Position numbers and translations under genes: made by a program
Shown here: piece by piece, positions 42,144 through 51,354 of the stretch
Numbering within the stretch: the stretch's first letter is position 1
Layout: every line of letters starts with the position of its first letter
The notes under the pieces: generated by a model
What the model was told of the DNA's origin: nothing
Seen by the model: the letters and a program-made list of their open reading frames with translations, nothing else
Database searches by the model: none
NCBI GenBank assembly: GCA_903862715.1
Contig: CAIOYY010000015.1
Coordinates: 1-64,000 of the forward strand
Source of the DNA: an uncultured Alphaproteobacteria bacterium
GTDB lineage: Bacteria; Pseudomonadota; Alphaproteobacteria; Micropepsales; Micropepsaceae
DNA: 64,000 nt
Reading direction: 5' to 3'

Positions 42144-43934
42144 ATGCTTCGCGATGCGCCCTTTCTCGTGCTCGACGATGCCCGTCCCGGGCATGAGGAA
42201 ATCGCGATCTATAGCGACCCCATCGACATCATCCGCGCAAACGATGCCTCTGCGGTCGACGCGGCGCTGAGCGCCATAGAAGCGGCGCGCGGGCGCGGCC
42301 TCCATTGCGCGGGTTATTTCTCTTACGAGCTCGGCTATCTTCTCGAGCCGCGCCTGGCGCCGCGGATACCTGCTCGCCGCGAAGTGCCGCTTCTGTGGTT
42401 CGGCGTTTTTCGTGACAGGCAAGTGCGGCGAGGGACAGACGCCTCCGCCTGGTTCGAGGAAAATTTCACGGGCCGCGCCTATGGCGGTCCCCTGCATTTT
42501 TCCGAGACGCGCGAAAGCTACGACGAAAAATTTCGCCGCGCGCAGGATTACATCCGCGCGGGCGACATCTATCAGGTCAACCTCACTTTCCCGGCCGATT
42601 TCGCATTCGCGGGCGATCCACTGGCGCTCTATGCGCGGCTGCGCGCGCGCGGGCAGGGCGGGCACAGCGCCTATATTGAGGATGGCGTGAACACCATTCT
42701 CAGCCTGTCGCCGGAATTGTTCTTCACGCTGAAAGAGGGCGTCATCACCGCGCGACCCATGAAGGGCACCGCGCCGCGCGTCGACCATGGACCGACCGAC
42801 GACAAAATGCGCGACTGGCTGCTCTCAAGCGAAAAGAACCGCGCCGAGAATCTGATGATCGTCGATCTTATCCGCAACGATCTCGGGCGCATCGCCAAAA
42901 CAGGAACGGTGAAGACGCGCGATCTTTTTGCCGTGGAATCCTATCCGACCGTCCATCAGATGGTATCCACCGTCAGCGCCGAGCTGCGCGAACATATCGT
43001 GCCCGCCGATCTCCTGAACGCCGTATTTCCCTGCGGCTCGATCACCGGCGCGCCGAAGATCCGCGCCATGGAAATCATTCGCGAACTGGAGCCTGCGCCG
43101 CGCGGAATCTATTGCGGCGCCATCGGCGCCTTCGCGCCTGATGGTTCGGCCTCCTTCAATGTGGCCATCCGTACACTGACGATAAGGGACAATCGCGGCA
43201 CGCTCGGGGTCGGCGGCGCGGTCACGGCCGATTCGGAAAGCGCAGCGGAATTTGAGGAATGCGTTCTGAAGGCGCGCTATTATACGGAAGGGCGCCCCCC
43301 CATTGCGCTGATCGAAACCATGCGATGGGAACCGGGCGCGGGCTTTGTTCTTGCCGATCTTCATCTCGACCGGCTTGCCCGCAGTGCCGCCCTTCTCGGG
43401 CTTCCGTTTGATCGTGCCCGTTTCCGCGCGGAGCTGGACAATGCCGCATCTGATGTAGCGGCCGCGACCATGCCCATGCGCTTTCGGTTCCTGTTCGACG
43501 AGCAATCCGTTACGTCGAGGGGGGAGGGCTTTATCCCAACCACGCCTCAGACTGTGTGGCGCTATGGCCTGTCCGACCACCGGGTGCCGAGCAACGACCT
43601 GCTCGCCCGGCACAAAACCGACTGGCGGACCCTTTATGACGCTGAGCGCGCCCACTGGAGCGCCAGGGGCGCCGACGAGGTTCTCTTTCTGAATGAAAAG
43701 GATGAACTCGCCGAGGGCGGTATCAGCAATGTGTTCCTGACGCTGGAGGGCCGTCTCATAACCCCGCCGCTCTCCTCCGGCGCGCTGGACGGGGTTCTTC
43801 GGCGCTCCCTGATCGAACGCGGCGTGTGCGCCGAGGAAACGATCACGCTCGCCATGTTGGCCCGCGCCGAAAGCCTCTGGTTCGGTAATGCGCTACGGGG
43901 CCTTGTCCGGGCCGTCCCCCTCACACCGGCGTGA
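42144..43934 (+). CDS. pabB: Fused aminodeoxychorismate synthase I / aminotransferase class IV (PabB-PabC)
   Basis: About 596 residues. The first ~375 form a chorismate-binding PabB domain: G-D-I-Y-Q-V-N-L-T near 140, S-P-E-L-F-F, K-G-T-A-P-R, D-L-I-R-N-D-L-G-R, P-C-G-S-I-T-G-A-P-K. The rest is a PabC-like PLP domain with E-T-M-R-W near 391 and E-G-G-I-S-N-V near 527. Together they turn chorismate into p-aminobenzoate for folate. The glutaminase PabA is not in the window. The frame is open from 42063, but an ATG at 42144 fits the family and avoids the sigma-32 promoter on the other strand. Confidence 0.92.
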   Translation: MLRDAPFLVLDDARPGHEEIAIYSDPIDIIRANDASAVDAALSAIEAARGRGLHCAGYFSYELGYLLEPRLAPRIPARREVPLLWFGVFRDRQVRRGTDASAWFEENFTGRAYGGPLHFSETRESYDEKFRRAQDYIRAGDIYQVNLTFPADFAFAGDPLALYARLRARGQGGHSAYIEDGVNTILSLSPELFFTLKEGVITARPMKGTAPRVDHGPTDDKMRDWLLSSEKNRAENLMIVDLIRNDLGRIAKTGTVKTRDLFAVESYPTVHQMVSTVSAELREHIVPADLLNAVFPCGSITGAPKIRAMEIIRELEPAPRGIYCGAIGAFAPDGSASFNVAIRTLTIRDNRGTLGVGGAVTADSESAAEFEECVLKARYYTEGRPPIALIETMRWEPGAGFVLADLHLDRLARSAALLGLPFDRARFRAELDNAASDVAAATMPMRFRFLFDEQSVTSRGEGFIPTTPQTVWRYGLSDHRVPSNDLLARHKTDWRTLYDAERAHWSARGADEVLFLNEKDELAEGGISNVFLTLEGRLITPPLSSGALDGVLRRSLIERGVCAEETITLAMLARAESLWFGNALRGLVRAVPLTPA

Positions 43935-43935
43935 A

Positions 43936-43975
43936 CCCTTTTCATGGGTGGCATTCATGCCGCGAAGGGCTTTTT
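43936..43975 (+). terminator. Rho-independent terminator after pabB
   Basis: An outer CCCTT/AAGGG stem and an inner GGCAT-TC-ATGCC hairpin are followed by CTTTTTG. It directly follows the pabBC stop. Confidence 0.6.
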
Positions 43976-44170
43976 GCATTTGCGTTGGGGTGCTGACATC
44001 ACGTCAACGCCGAAAACCCATGTGGGAGAGGGCTTCGGAGCGGTGGATAACTTCGGAACACGTCATTTTTCCCGATAAAACGGGCGAAAACGGACACTCT
44101 TCTATGCCGCGCGGGCCGGAAATGCCGTAAAATAAGGCCATTGTATGATTCTTTCAGTGAAGGAAACCCA

Positions 44171-44488
44171 ATGGCAACCGCCGCAACTACAAAGGCTAAG
44201 GCCGCTAAAGTCGAAACCGTAAGCCTCCGTCAATTGGCCGTTCAACTGGCCGAGAAGAATGAGATGACGAACAAGGCCGCCGTTAAAGTGATGGAAGACC
44301 TCGTCGCTCTGGTCACCAAGAACCTCAAAAAAGGCGCCCGCATCCGCATCACCGGCCTCGGCATCCTGCAGGTTCGCAAGCGCGCGGCCCGCATGGGACG
44401 CAACCCGGCGACCGGCGAAGCGATCAAAATCAAAGCGAGCAAGAAGGTCGCCTTCCGCGCGTCGAAAGACCTCAAGGAAGCGATTTAA
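44171..44488 (+). CDS. HU-family DNA-binding protein
   Basis: A 105-residue HU/IHF-fold protein with an Ala/Lys-rich N-terminal extension (residues 1-17), helical V-S-L-R-Q-L-A-V-Q-L-A, and the DNA-arm strand R-I-T-G-L-G-I-L-Q-V-R-K-R-A-A-R-M-G-R-N-P-A-T-G (with the proline intercalation motif R-N-P). The ATG at 44171 has GAAGGAAA upstream. Distinct from ihfB at 52640. It probably bends or packages DNA. Confidence 0.88.
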   Translation: MATAATTKAKAAKVETVSLRQLAVQLAEKNEMTNKAAVKVMEDLVALVTKNLKKGARIRITGLGILQVRKRAARMGRNPATGEAIKIKASKKVAFRASKDLKEAI

Positions 44489-44528
44489 TCGCCGAAGATT
44501 ATTTGCCAGCGCGTTTGGCTGTGCATTC

Positions 44529-44565
44529 AAGGCCCCGTATGCCGACCGGCAGCGGGGCCTTTTGT
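44529..44565 (+). terminator. Rho-independent terminator after the HU-like gene
   Basis: AAGGCCCCG (44529-44537) pairs with CGGGGCCTT (44553-44561) with a nested TGCCG/CGGCA hairpin, then TTTG. Forty bases after the HU stop. Confidence 0.8.
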
Positions 44566-44700
44566 CTTCGGTTCCCATTAAAGCGCGCGTTCCCGTTCAA
44601 GCTCCAGCTTTGCGGAGGGCCAGCGTTGCGAACGGAATGTCATCCCGGCGCGCGATCGATGTCGTGAACGGTCGACTTCGCGTCATCATCCGTAATTCAC

Positions 44701-44726
44701 GGAACCTAATCTCCTTGGCGCGCGTT
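44701..44726 (+). promoter_or_regulatory. Putative EcfG (general stress) promoter
   Basis: GGAAC at 44701-44705 and CGTT at 44723-44726 with a 17-base spacer match the GGAAC-N16-17-CGTT promoter of alphaproteobacterial EcfG sigma factors. The predicted start is near 44733, about 25 bases before the PRC-barrel ATG. The element sits exactly where a promoter is needed. Confidence 0.55.
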
Positions 44727-44758
44727 CTTGGGACACGCATAAAAACAAGGAGATGCAC

Positions 44759-45127
44759 ATGCCCACACCAAGCGGTCACACGACGGCAATCCTCGCTTCC
44801 AAAGTTCAGGGAACGAAGGTTTACAATCAGACCGGCGACAAGATCGGTCACGTCGAAGACATCGTTCTCGACAAGGTATCCAACCAGATCATGTTTGCCG
44901 TGCTCGGCTTTGGCGGGTTCCTTGGCGCCGGCGAGAAATATTATCCGGTTCCGTGGTCGGCGCTCGATTACAGCAAGGATGAAGGCGGCTACGTCATCCC
45001 CATGGACAAGGACACGTTGGAAAAAGCGCCGTCCTATGCAATGGACGATCTCATCGCGGGTGACGGTGCCAGCTCGGAAATCCGCGCGACGACCTACGAC
45101 TATTACAAGGTCCAGCCTTACTGGTGA
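44759..45127 (+). CDS. PRC-barrel domain protein
   Basis: A 122-residue soluble protein with one PRC-barrel: V-Y-N-Q-T-G-D-K-I-G-H-V-E-D-I-V-L-D near 22-40, then F-A-V-L-G-F-G-G-F-L-G-A-G-E-K-Y-Y-P-V-P-W and Y-V-I-P-M-D-K. AAGGAG lies 6 bases before the ATG at 44759; an ATG at 44753 is directly adjacent to it and unlikely. Such proteins are frequent general-stress (EcfG) targets in alphaproteobacteria; role unknown. Confidence 0.88.
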   Translation: MPTPSGHTTAILASKVQGTKVYNQTGDKIGHVEDIVLDKVSNQIMFAVLGFGGFLGAGEKYYPVPWSALDYSKDEGGYVIPMDKDTLEKAPSYAMDDLIAGDGASSEIRATTYDYYKVQPYW

Positions 45128-45137
45128 GACTTTGAGG

Positions 45138-45172
45138 AACAGCGGTGGTGATACCGCCGCTGTTTCCGACTT
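45138..45172 (+). terminator. Rho-independent terminator after the PRC-barrel gene
   Basis: AACAGCGGTGGT pairs with ACCGCCGCTGTT (one G-T pair) with a 3-base GAT loop, followed by TCCGACTTCTTTT. Ten bases after the stop codon. Confidence 0.7.
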
Positions 45173-45269
45173 CTTTTGCGGATGCATTCTTTGCCGTTCT
45201 TTTGCTGACAGCGCGCGTGTCGCGTCAAAGGCGAAAGGGCGGCAAAGTTTTTTGGATCGTGGTACGGTT

Positions 45270-45545
45270 CTATCGTTGCCACGAAGGCGGAACTGGCGGC
45301 AAATCCCCCCAAGGACTTTCATGATTCGGCGAATCGTTTATGGCGCGGCTGGAGGGCTCTCCCGTCAGCATGGGATTGACCCCGTCATAAAACCAGCATT
45401 GCGGAATGCCATTATGCTCGCTGTGAAATGAAATGCGTCCATAGTTTGCGCGTGCATTCATTTCTGCGAGAAGCTCGTCATTCAATCGCATCCAACCTTG
45501 GTCAGTAAGAAGAAGGCTCTCCTCGATGACACCTTCCTGGTTCAC
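45270..45545 (-). CDS. Hypothetical protein
   Basis: A 91-residue soluble protein with GTG start, directly after the TonB-like gene on the same strand. It has a D-Q-G-W-M-R-L-N-D-E-L-L-A-E-M-N segment and a Pro/Trp-rich end. No domain recognised. The coding evidence is the clean frame and operon-like spacing only. Confidence 0.4.
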   Translation of the reverse strand: MNQEGVIEESLLLTDQGWMRLNDELLAEMNARANYGRISFHSEHNGIPQCWFYDGVNPMLTGEPSSRAINDSPNHESPWGDLPPVPPSWQR

Positions 45546-45551
45546 CTTGGT

Positions 45552-46364
45552 CTAGCGTTCATATTTTGCGCTCTCTTCAAGGGCGGCAGTTGGTTGGCGC
45601 CTATGTTGCTGCGAAATCGACGGCACCCCTTGGCATCCCAGTATGGGGGCATCAAATATCTGGAATGAGATGACCTGGCTTACCCACATCGACGATGGCT
45701 GGCCATTTACTGTTCCTGCATCATAGCGAAAACGCCTCACGGCATTGGCTGACGCTTCGTCGATGTTTGGGTAACCACTCGAACCTTCGATGCGAACATC
45801 GCTGACGAGGCCGTCTCTACCGACCAAAATCCGTAAGACTGTCTTGCCGGTTTCTCCCCGTCTGAGGGCCCCGTATGGGTAATCATTTATGCCTATGGAA
45901 TTTCCATGGTCGCCATGACTCGGCTCGACGACCGTGTCGCCCGGATAGATGTCCGTTCCGCCCGGAAGATCGGGCAGCATATACATTTCGGCGGATTCCA
46001 AAGGAAGCGTCCAGGTCACATCCGCCAGGACGCGGGCGGTTGTCGGAACACCTTCCAATGTCGTGGGCGGATCGGAAAGACGCGCTGCGCGCACCGTAAT
46101 GAGCGCGGCATCATCAAGAAGCGGATAGCCCGTCGGTTCTCGCATTTCGACATGGGTCACTGCGCCGTCCGGTCCGATGGTAAGCTCAATGACTGCCGTG
46201 CCCTCTTGGTTCGCCGCCAATGCTTCCAGGGGATATGAAGTTGCGCCCATCGGGACGGCCATACGCGGCAGAACTTCGTCCGCCGCGAGCACCGAAGTCT
46301 GCGCGGCACCCAGCGCAGCAACCGTAACTACAGGAAAGGAGATACGACTTAAGTGCTTGCCCAA
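45552..46364 (-). CDS. Exported protein with two TonB C-terminal domains
   Basis: A 270-residue protein with a signal peptide (residues 1-27, S-V-L-A-A). Two TonB-like domains follow: Y-P-L-E-A-L-A-A-N-Q-E-G-T near 44 with G-P-D-G-A-V, and Y-P-Y-G-A-L-R-R-G-E-T-G-K-T near 162 with G-R-D-G-L-V. It lacks the N-terminal membrane anchor and Pro-rich spacer of true TonB, so energy transduction is unlikely; a periplasmic structural or binding role is more plausible. Confidence 0.8.
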   Translation of the reverse strand: MGKHLSRISFPVVTVAALGAAQTSVLAADEVLPRMAVPMGATSYPLEALAANQEGTAVIELTIGPDGAVTHVEMREPTGYPLLDDAALITVRAARLSDPPTTLEGVPTTARVLADVTWTLPLESAEMYMLPDLPGGTDIYPGDTVVEPSHGDHGNSIGINDYPYGALRRGETGKTVLRILVGRDGLVSDVRIEGSSGYPNIDEASANAVRRFRYDAGTVNGQPSSMWVSQVISFQIFDAPILGCQGVPSISQQHRRQPTAALEESAKYER

Positions 46365-46461
46365 GGCAGTGCCCCCAAACGTCGCTTCGGCAGACTAAGC
46401 GCGAAGAAACGAGGGCTGCAATAGGAGGTCGGGTATAAGAATCGTGAAGGGACGGGCCGGC

Positions 46462-46492
46462 TAAAACAAAAACGGCGCCCGAGGGGGCGCCG
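46462..46492 (-). terminator. Rho-independent terminator after tRNA-Ala
   Basis: CGGCGCCC and GGGCGCCG pair around GAGG, and on the minus strand a TTTTTGTTTT tract follows. It lies 22 bases beyond the tRNA-Ala 3' end. Confidence 0.8.
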
Positions 46493-46514
46493 CTTGATCG
46501 TTCCGGAAGGAATT

Positions 46515-46590
<76 letters not shown>

Positions 46591-46642
46591 ATCCGGCGCT
46601 GGAACACCCGTGACGAAGCACGAATGTTCCGACTGGGTATCT

Positions 46643-47131
46643 CTATCCTTCTTCCTTGTCGAGATCGGCGTCGATGATATCCGAGACATCTTCCTCGTCT
46701 TCTTCGACTTCCTCGAGCAGGGTGTCGTCGTCCTCGTCGTCATCGTCGTCGAGGTCTTCGAATTCTTCCTCTTCCTCATCGGCGTCTTCCGTCACCGACA
46801 TGCCGGGAGAGGCTTCTTCTTCCTCGTCTTCAACGACTTCCTCGACGATGTCGCCTTCGACTTCGTCGGCGGCCTCTTCTTCTTCGGCCTCTTCGACTTC
46901 CTCCTCGTCCTCGTCCTCGAGTTCCTCGTCATCCTCCGCGTCGGCGACAACACTGGCAGGGCCAGCCGCTTTGGCAGGTTCCGGCGCGCGCGTGCGGCGC
47001 TGCTTCAGAAGAATTTCAGGCTCGAAAGAGAAGGCGCATTTCGGGCATTCGATGGGACGTTTTTGAAGGTCGTAAAAGCGTGCCGCACAAGAAGGGCAAA
47101 CGCGTTTCGTCCCGAGATCCGTCTTGGTCAA
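46643..47131 (-). CDS. TIGR02300-family zinc-finger and acidic-tail protein
   Basis: A 162-residue protein. The N-terminus has V-C-P-S-C-A-A-R-F-Y-D-L-Q-K-R-P-I-E-C-P-K-C, a four-Cys zinc ribbon with the F-Y-D-L motif of TIGR02300. From about residue 70 it is almost only Glu and Asp with some Val. The start is a TTG at 47131 with GGAAG 7 bases upstream. The family is alphaproteobacterial and usually sits between aroA and tRNA-Ala as here. Function unknown; the acidic tail could mimic nucleic acid. Confidence 0.88.
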   Translation of the reverse strand: MTKTDLGTKRVCPSCAARFYDLQKRPIECPKCAFSFEPEILLKQRRTRAPEPAKAAGPASVVADAEDDEELEDEDEEEVEEAEEEEAADEVEGDIVEEVVEDEEEEASPGMSVTEDADEEEEEFEDLDDDDDEDDDTLLEEVEEDEEDVSDIIDADLDKEEG

Positions 47132-47249
47132 GTTTATACTTCCCGCGCAAGAACAAGTGGTCAGAAGGGCGGTGGGTTTGCCATGATCAAGCCGACCTGT
47201 CAAAGCTCCCGGCGCAAATCCGGGCTCCGCCCCGTTTCCCGCCTCGAAT

Positions 47250-48611
47250 ATGGTTCTCCCCATGCACGATTCCAGTGCCCCCCAACCGCTTCAGGCCGCG
47301 AAAAGCGGGCCACTCACGGGGACGGTTCTTGCCCCCGGCGACAAATCCATCTCCCACCGCGCCCTGATCCTCGGCGCCATGACCGTCGGGGAAACCCGCA
47401 TCGAAGGGCTTCTCGAAGCCGAAGACGTGGTGAACACCGCAGGCGCCATGCGTAGCCTCGGGGCCTCGCTCGAACGCCTGGGTACGGGCGCCTGGCGCGT
47501 TCAGGGTGTGGGTGTCGGCGGCTTTTCGCAGCCCGATGGCCCCCTCGATTTTGGCAATTCCGGCACCGGCTGCCGCCTTTCGATGGGCGCGGTGGCGACG
47601 ACCCCCATCGCCGCCACCTTTACGGGCGATGCTTCCTTATGCCGCCGCCCGATGAAACGCGTGCTCGAACCGCTGGCGGCCTTCGGACTTGGCTGGAGTG
47701 GGAACGATAAGGGGCTTCTGCCGCTGACCCTCACCGGCGCGGCCGATCCGCTTCCGATCCGTTATATCCTGAAAGTTCCCTCCGCCCAGGTGAAGTCGGC
47801 ATTGTTGCTCGCCGCGCTGAACGTGCCGGGCACCTCGACCATCATCGAGCCCATCGCCACTCGCGATCATACCGAACGCATGCTCCGCGCCTTCGGCGCC
47901 GCCATCTCGCTTGAGGAAACCGCGGAAGGCATGGCGATTTCGATTACCGGCGAAACCGATTTGAAGCCCGCCGCGATTGCGGTTCCGGCCGATCCGTCCT
48001 CGGCGGCCTTTCCGCTGGTCGCGGCCCTCATCACGCCGGGCTCCGACATTCTGCTCGAACGCGTGATGCTGAATCCAAGCCGCACCGGCATATTGCAGAC
48101 GCTGAAGGAAATGGGCGGCGACATCACGATCGAGAACGAACGTGATATCGGCGGCGAAATCGTCGGCGATATTCGTGTGCGCCATTCCGCGCTGAAGGGC
48201 GTCGATGTACCCCCCGAACGCGCGCCCTCGATGATCGACGAATTCCCCGTTCTCTCGATCGCGGCGGCCTTTGCCGAAGGCCCAACGACCATGCGCGGCC
48301 TCGAAGAATTGCGCGTCAAGGAAAGCGATCGGCTTTCCGCCGTTGCCGCCGGGCTCAAATCCTGCGGCGTTGCCGTCACCGAAAGCCCCGACGGGCTTGT
48401 GGTCGAGGGTTGCGGCCCTGAGGGCGTCAAAGGCGGTGGTCATGTGCTGACCCATATGGATCACCGCATCGCCATGAGCTTTCTCGTGATGGGCGGCGCG
48501 TCGCGCGAACCCGTTCACGTCGATGACAGCGCGATGATCGCGACCAGCTTTCCGAATTTCGAAAGCCTGATGGCCGGGCCCGGCGCCCTCATACAGAGAC
48601 CGAATTCGTGA
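47250..48611 (+). CDS. aroA: 3-phosphoshikimate 1-carboxyvinyltransferase (EPSP synthase, class II type)
   Basis: A 453-residue EPSP synthase. P-G-D-K-S-I-S-H-R (29-37), [13 protein letters not shown] and the [11 protein letters not shown] loop (99-109) are of the class II (CP4-like) type. G105 replaces the alanine that CP4 has at position 100. It joins shikimate-3-phosphate and phosphoenolpyruvate in aromatic amino acid synthesis. It overlaps cmk by GTGA. Confidence 0.96.
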   Translation: MVLPMHDSSAPQPLQAAKSGPLTGTVLAPGDKSISHRALILGAMTVGETRIEGLLEAEDVVNTAGAMRSLGASLERLGTGAWRVQGVGVGGFSQPDGPLDFGNSGTGCRLSMGAVATTPIAATFTGDASLCRRPMKRVLEPLAAFGLGWSGNDKGLLPLTLTGAADPLPIRYILKVPSAQVKSALLLAALNVPGTSTIIEPIATRDHTERMLRAFGAAISLEETAEGMAISITGETDLKPAAIAVPADPSSAAFPLVAALITPGSDILLERVMLNPSRTGILQTLKEMGGDITIENERDIGGEIVGDIRVRHSALKGVDVPPERAPSMIDEFPVLSIAAAFAEGPTTMRGLEELRVKESDRLSAVAAGLKSCGVAVTESPDGLVVEGCGPEGVKGGGHVLTHMDHRIAMSFLVMGGASREPVHVDDSAMIATSFPNFESLMAGPGALIQRPNS

Positions 48612-49279
48612 CGGACGTGCCTGTCACCGCTCCCGTTATCGCCATCGACGGCACCGCCGCCTGTGGCAAGGGCACGCTCGCCCGCAAACTCGGGCTTCAT
48701 TACGGCTTCGCCCATCTGGATTCCGGCGCGCTCTACCGTCTGGTCGCGTTGGGCCTGATCGACAGCCAGGGCGATCCCCACGATCACGCCGCCGCCGAAC
48801 GCGCCGCCCGCGCCATCGATCTTTCGCGCATCGGCGATCCCAAAATCCGCACCGACGTGGTCGGCAAGGCGGCGTCCACCGTTGCCGCCTTTCCGGGCGT
48901 ACGCGCGGCCCTGTTCGCGTATCAGCGCGCCTTCGCCGCCCGGCCACCCGACGGCAAACGCGGCGCCGTGATCGACGGCCGCGATATCGGCACGGTCATC
49001 GCGCCAGAGGCCCCGGCAAAGCTCTTTATCGATGCCAAGCCGGAAATCCGCGCCCGCCGCCGCCGCCTGGAGCTCGCCTCCCACGGTATTGTCCGGGACG
49101 AGGCCGAAATCCTCAGCGAACTCCTTGCCCGCGACGCCGCCGACCGCAGCCGTCCGATCTCCCCCTTGAGAGAGGCCCCGGACGCCATGTTGCTCGATAC
49201 CAGCGATTTGGGTATAGACGCGGCGTTCGCGGCGGCCTTGGCTTTGGTCGATCCCAAAATTCGTCCAAAGCTCGTTTGA
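48608..49279 (+). CDS. cmk: Cytidylate kinase
   Basis: A 223-residue NMP kinase with P-loop [10 protein letters not shown] near 14-23, Y-R-L-V-A (CMP site), I-D-G-R-D-I-G-T-V and R-A-R-R-R-R lid segments. GTG start overlapping the aroA stop. It phosphorylates CMP and dCMP. Confidence 0.95.
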   Translation: MTDVPVTAPVIAIDGTAACGKGTLARKLGLHYGFAHLDSGALYRLVALGLIDSQGDPHDHAAAERAARAIDLSRIGDPKIRTDVVGKAASTVAAFPGVRAALFAYQRAFAARPPDGKRGAVIDGRDIGTVIAPEAPAKLFIDAKPEIRARRRRLELASHGIVRDEAEILSELLARDAADRSRPISPLREAPDAMLLDTSDLGIDAAFAAALALVDPKIRPKLV

Positions 49280-49438
49280 TTCGCTCGCGGTCCGTCTGAA
49301 GGGGCTTAAAGGAGGCCCGACGGCTCCGCCGAGTTTCGCCGTGAAAACATCTCGCAAACTTCAACCCCCCGATTTTCGGGGCCGGTCGTGCTGGCGCGAA
49401 CGCGCGAAGCCGGTCGTCAACTCATTACAGGAGCATTC

Positions 49439-51151
49439 ATGGCAAGAGCTGCCGAAAGCATTTCCTCCCCCAGCCGCGACGAATTTGCGGCCATGCTCGA
49501 AGAGAGCTTTATCGATCGCGCCCCCGCCGAAGGTTCGGTGGTCCGTGGCGAGATCGTCGCCATCGAAAACGATTTCGTCATTGTCGACGTCGGTCTGAAG
49601 ACCGAGGGCCGCGTGCCGCTGAAGGAATTCGGCGTCGCTGGAATGGCGCCCACGGTTGCCGTCGGCGATCAGGTCGAAGTCTATATCGAACGGGTGGAAA
49701 ATGCGCTCGGCGAAGCCGTGCTCTCGCGTGATAAGGCCCGCCGCGAAGAATCCTGGACCCGCCTTGAAAAGGCGTTTGAAGATGTCGGCCGCGTACAGGG
49801 CGTGATCTTCGGCCGCGTGAAGGGCGGCTTCACCGTCGATCTTGACGGCGCGGTCGCGTTCCTTCCGGGCAGCCAGGTCGATGTGCGCCCGGTGCGCGAT
49901 GTCGGCCCGCTGATGAACATTCAGCAGACCTTCCAGATTCTGAAAATGGATCGCCGCCGCGGCAACATCGTCGTGTCGCGTAGAGCCGTTCTTGAAGAAC
50001 GCCGCGCCGAGGAACGTTCGGAACTCGTCGCAAGCCTCGCCGAAGGCCAGGAGGTCGAAGGTACCGTCAAGAACATCACCGATTACGGCGCGTTCGTCGA
50101 TCTCGGCGGCGTTGATGGATTGCTGCATGTCACCGACATTGCATGGCGCCGCGTTTCGCATCCGACCGAAGTCCTCACCGTCGGCCAGAATGTCCGCGTC
50201 CAGATCATCAAGGTGAACCAGGATACGCAGCGCATCAGCCTCGGCATGAAGCAGCTCCAGACCGATCCGTGGGAAGGCGTGGGCGTCAAATACCCCGTCG
50301 GCACGCGCTTCAAGGGCAAGGTCACGAATGTCACCGATTACGGCGCCTTCGTGGAGCTGGAAGCGGGCGTCGAAGGCCTCGTTCATGTGTCGGAAATGAG
50401 CTGGGTGAAGAAGAACGTTCACCCCAACAAGATCGTCGTTCCCGGTCACGAAGTCGAAGTCATGGTACTGGAAGTCGATTCCAACAAGCGCCGCATCAGC
50501 CTCGGCCTGAAGCAGTGCATGGAAAATCCGTGGAGCGACTTCACCGAAAAGCATCCGGTGGGCAGCATCATGGAAGGCGAAATCCGCAACATCACCGAGT
50601 TCGGTCTGTTCGTCGGACTTCCCGGCGACATCGACGGCATGGTGCATCTCTCCGACCTTTCCTGGGACAAGCAGGGCGATGTCGCGGTGCAGGATTATGA
50701 AAAGGGCCAGACCGTTCAGGTCAAAGTCCTCGACGTCGATCCCGAGAAGGAACGCATCAGCCTTGGCATCAAGCAGCTTGCGGGCGATCCGATGGACAAA
50801 GTCGGCGACCTCAAGAAAGGCCGTGTCGTCACGGTCACCGTTATCGAAGTGCAGGATGGCGGTCTTGAAGTCGAACTCAGCGAAGGCGTCCGCGCCTACA
50901 TCAAGCGCGCCGATCTCGCGCGCGATCGCGCCGATCAGCGTCCGGAACGTTTCGGCGTCGGCGACAAAATCGATGCGATGATCACCAACGCCGACAAGGC
51001 CGGCCGCAAGATCAATCTGTCGATCAAGGCCCGCGAAATGGCGGAAGAGAAGGAAGCCGTGCAGCAATACGGCTCCTCCGATTCCGGCGCCTCGCTCGGC
51101 GACATTCTGGGTGCCGCTCTGTCGCGCGCGCAGAAGAAGGACGGCGAATAA
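49439..51151 (+). CDS. rpsA: 30S ribosomal protein S1
   Basis: A 570-residue protein with six S1 (OB-fold) domains, visible as repeated V-x-G-x-V-x-x-x-x-x-G-x-F-V-D/E patterns (I-V-A-I-E-N-D-F-V-I-V-D, I-F-G-R-V-K-G-G-F, V-K-N-I-T-D-Y-G-A-F-V-D, V-T-N-V-T-D-Y-G-A-F-V-E, I-R-N-I-T-E-F-G-L-F-V). The start at 49439 has AGGAG 6 bases upstream. It helps mRNA bind and unfold on the small subunit. Confidence 0.97.
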   Translation: MARAAESISSPSRDEFAAMLEESFIDRAPAEGSVVRGEIVAIENDFVIVDVGLKTEGRVPLKEFGVAGMAPTVAVGDQVEVYIERVENALGEAVLSRDKARREESWTRLEKAFEDVGRVQGVIFGRVKGGFTVDLDGAVAFLPGSQVDVRPVRDVGPLMNIQQTFQILKMDRRRGNIVVSRRAVLEERRAEERSELVASLAEGQEVEGTVKNITDYGAFVDLGGVDGLLHVTDIAWRRVSHPTEVLTVGQNVRVQIIKVNQDTQRISLGMKQLQTDPWEGVGVKYPVGTRFKGKVTNVTDYGAFVELEAGVEGLVHVSEMSWVKKNVHPNKIVVPGHEVEVMVLEVDSNKRRISLGLKQCMENPWSDFTEKHPVGSIMEGEIRNITEFGLFVGLPGDIDGMVHLSDLSWDKQGDVAVQDYEKGQTVQVKVLDVDPEKERISLGIKQLAGDPMDKVGDLKKGRVVTVTVIEVQDGGLEVELSEGVRAYIKRADLARDRADQRPERFGVGDKIDAMITNADKAGRKINLSIKAREMAEEKEAVQQYGSSDSGASLGDILGAALSRAQKKDGE

Positions 51152-51181
51152 GGGGCAGGTAACGTCCCGTATTTAAAAGGC

Positions 51182-51222
51182 AAAGGCGCTCTTTCCGGAA
51201 GGAAAGGGCGCCTTTCTTTTTT
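51182..51222 (+). terminator. Rho-independent terminator after rpsA
   Basis: AAAGGCGCTCTTTCC and GGAAAGGGCGCCTTT pair around GGAA with one mismatch, followed by CTTTTTT. Confidence 0.9.
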
Positions 51223-51266
51223 CACAATGCCGCGGGTGCTTCTTTCACAATGCCGCGGGGTGCTTC
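51221..51266. repeat. 22-bp tandem duplication downstream of rpsA
   Basis: TTCACAATGCCGCGGGTGCT-TC at 51221-51242 is repeated at 51244-51266 with one extra G. It starts in the T-run of the rpsA terminator. No function recognised; likely a simple duplication. Confidence 0.7.
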
Positions 51267-51354
51267 CGGGATGTCCTTGTGGGCGCAAGCAATTCCCCAT
51301 AATCTTCGCGTAATAGCGTCGTTTCAACGGGCGCTGCTTCGGGGGAGAGACAAT

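Noticed and set aside
46656..47066. Ser-rich plus-strand frame
   Set aside because: Antisense of the Glu/Asp-rich tail of the TIGR02300 protein; low-complexity artefact.
49361..51067. 568-codon minus-strand frame opposite rpsA
   Set aside because: Antisense of a highly conserved ribosomal protein gene; codon bias makes long antisense frames common in this GC-rich DNA.
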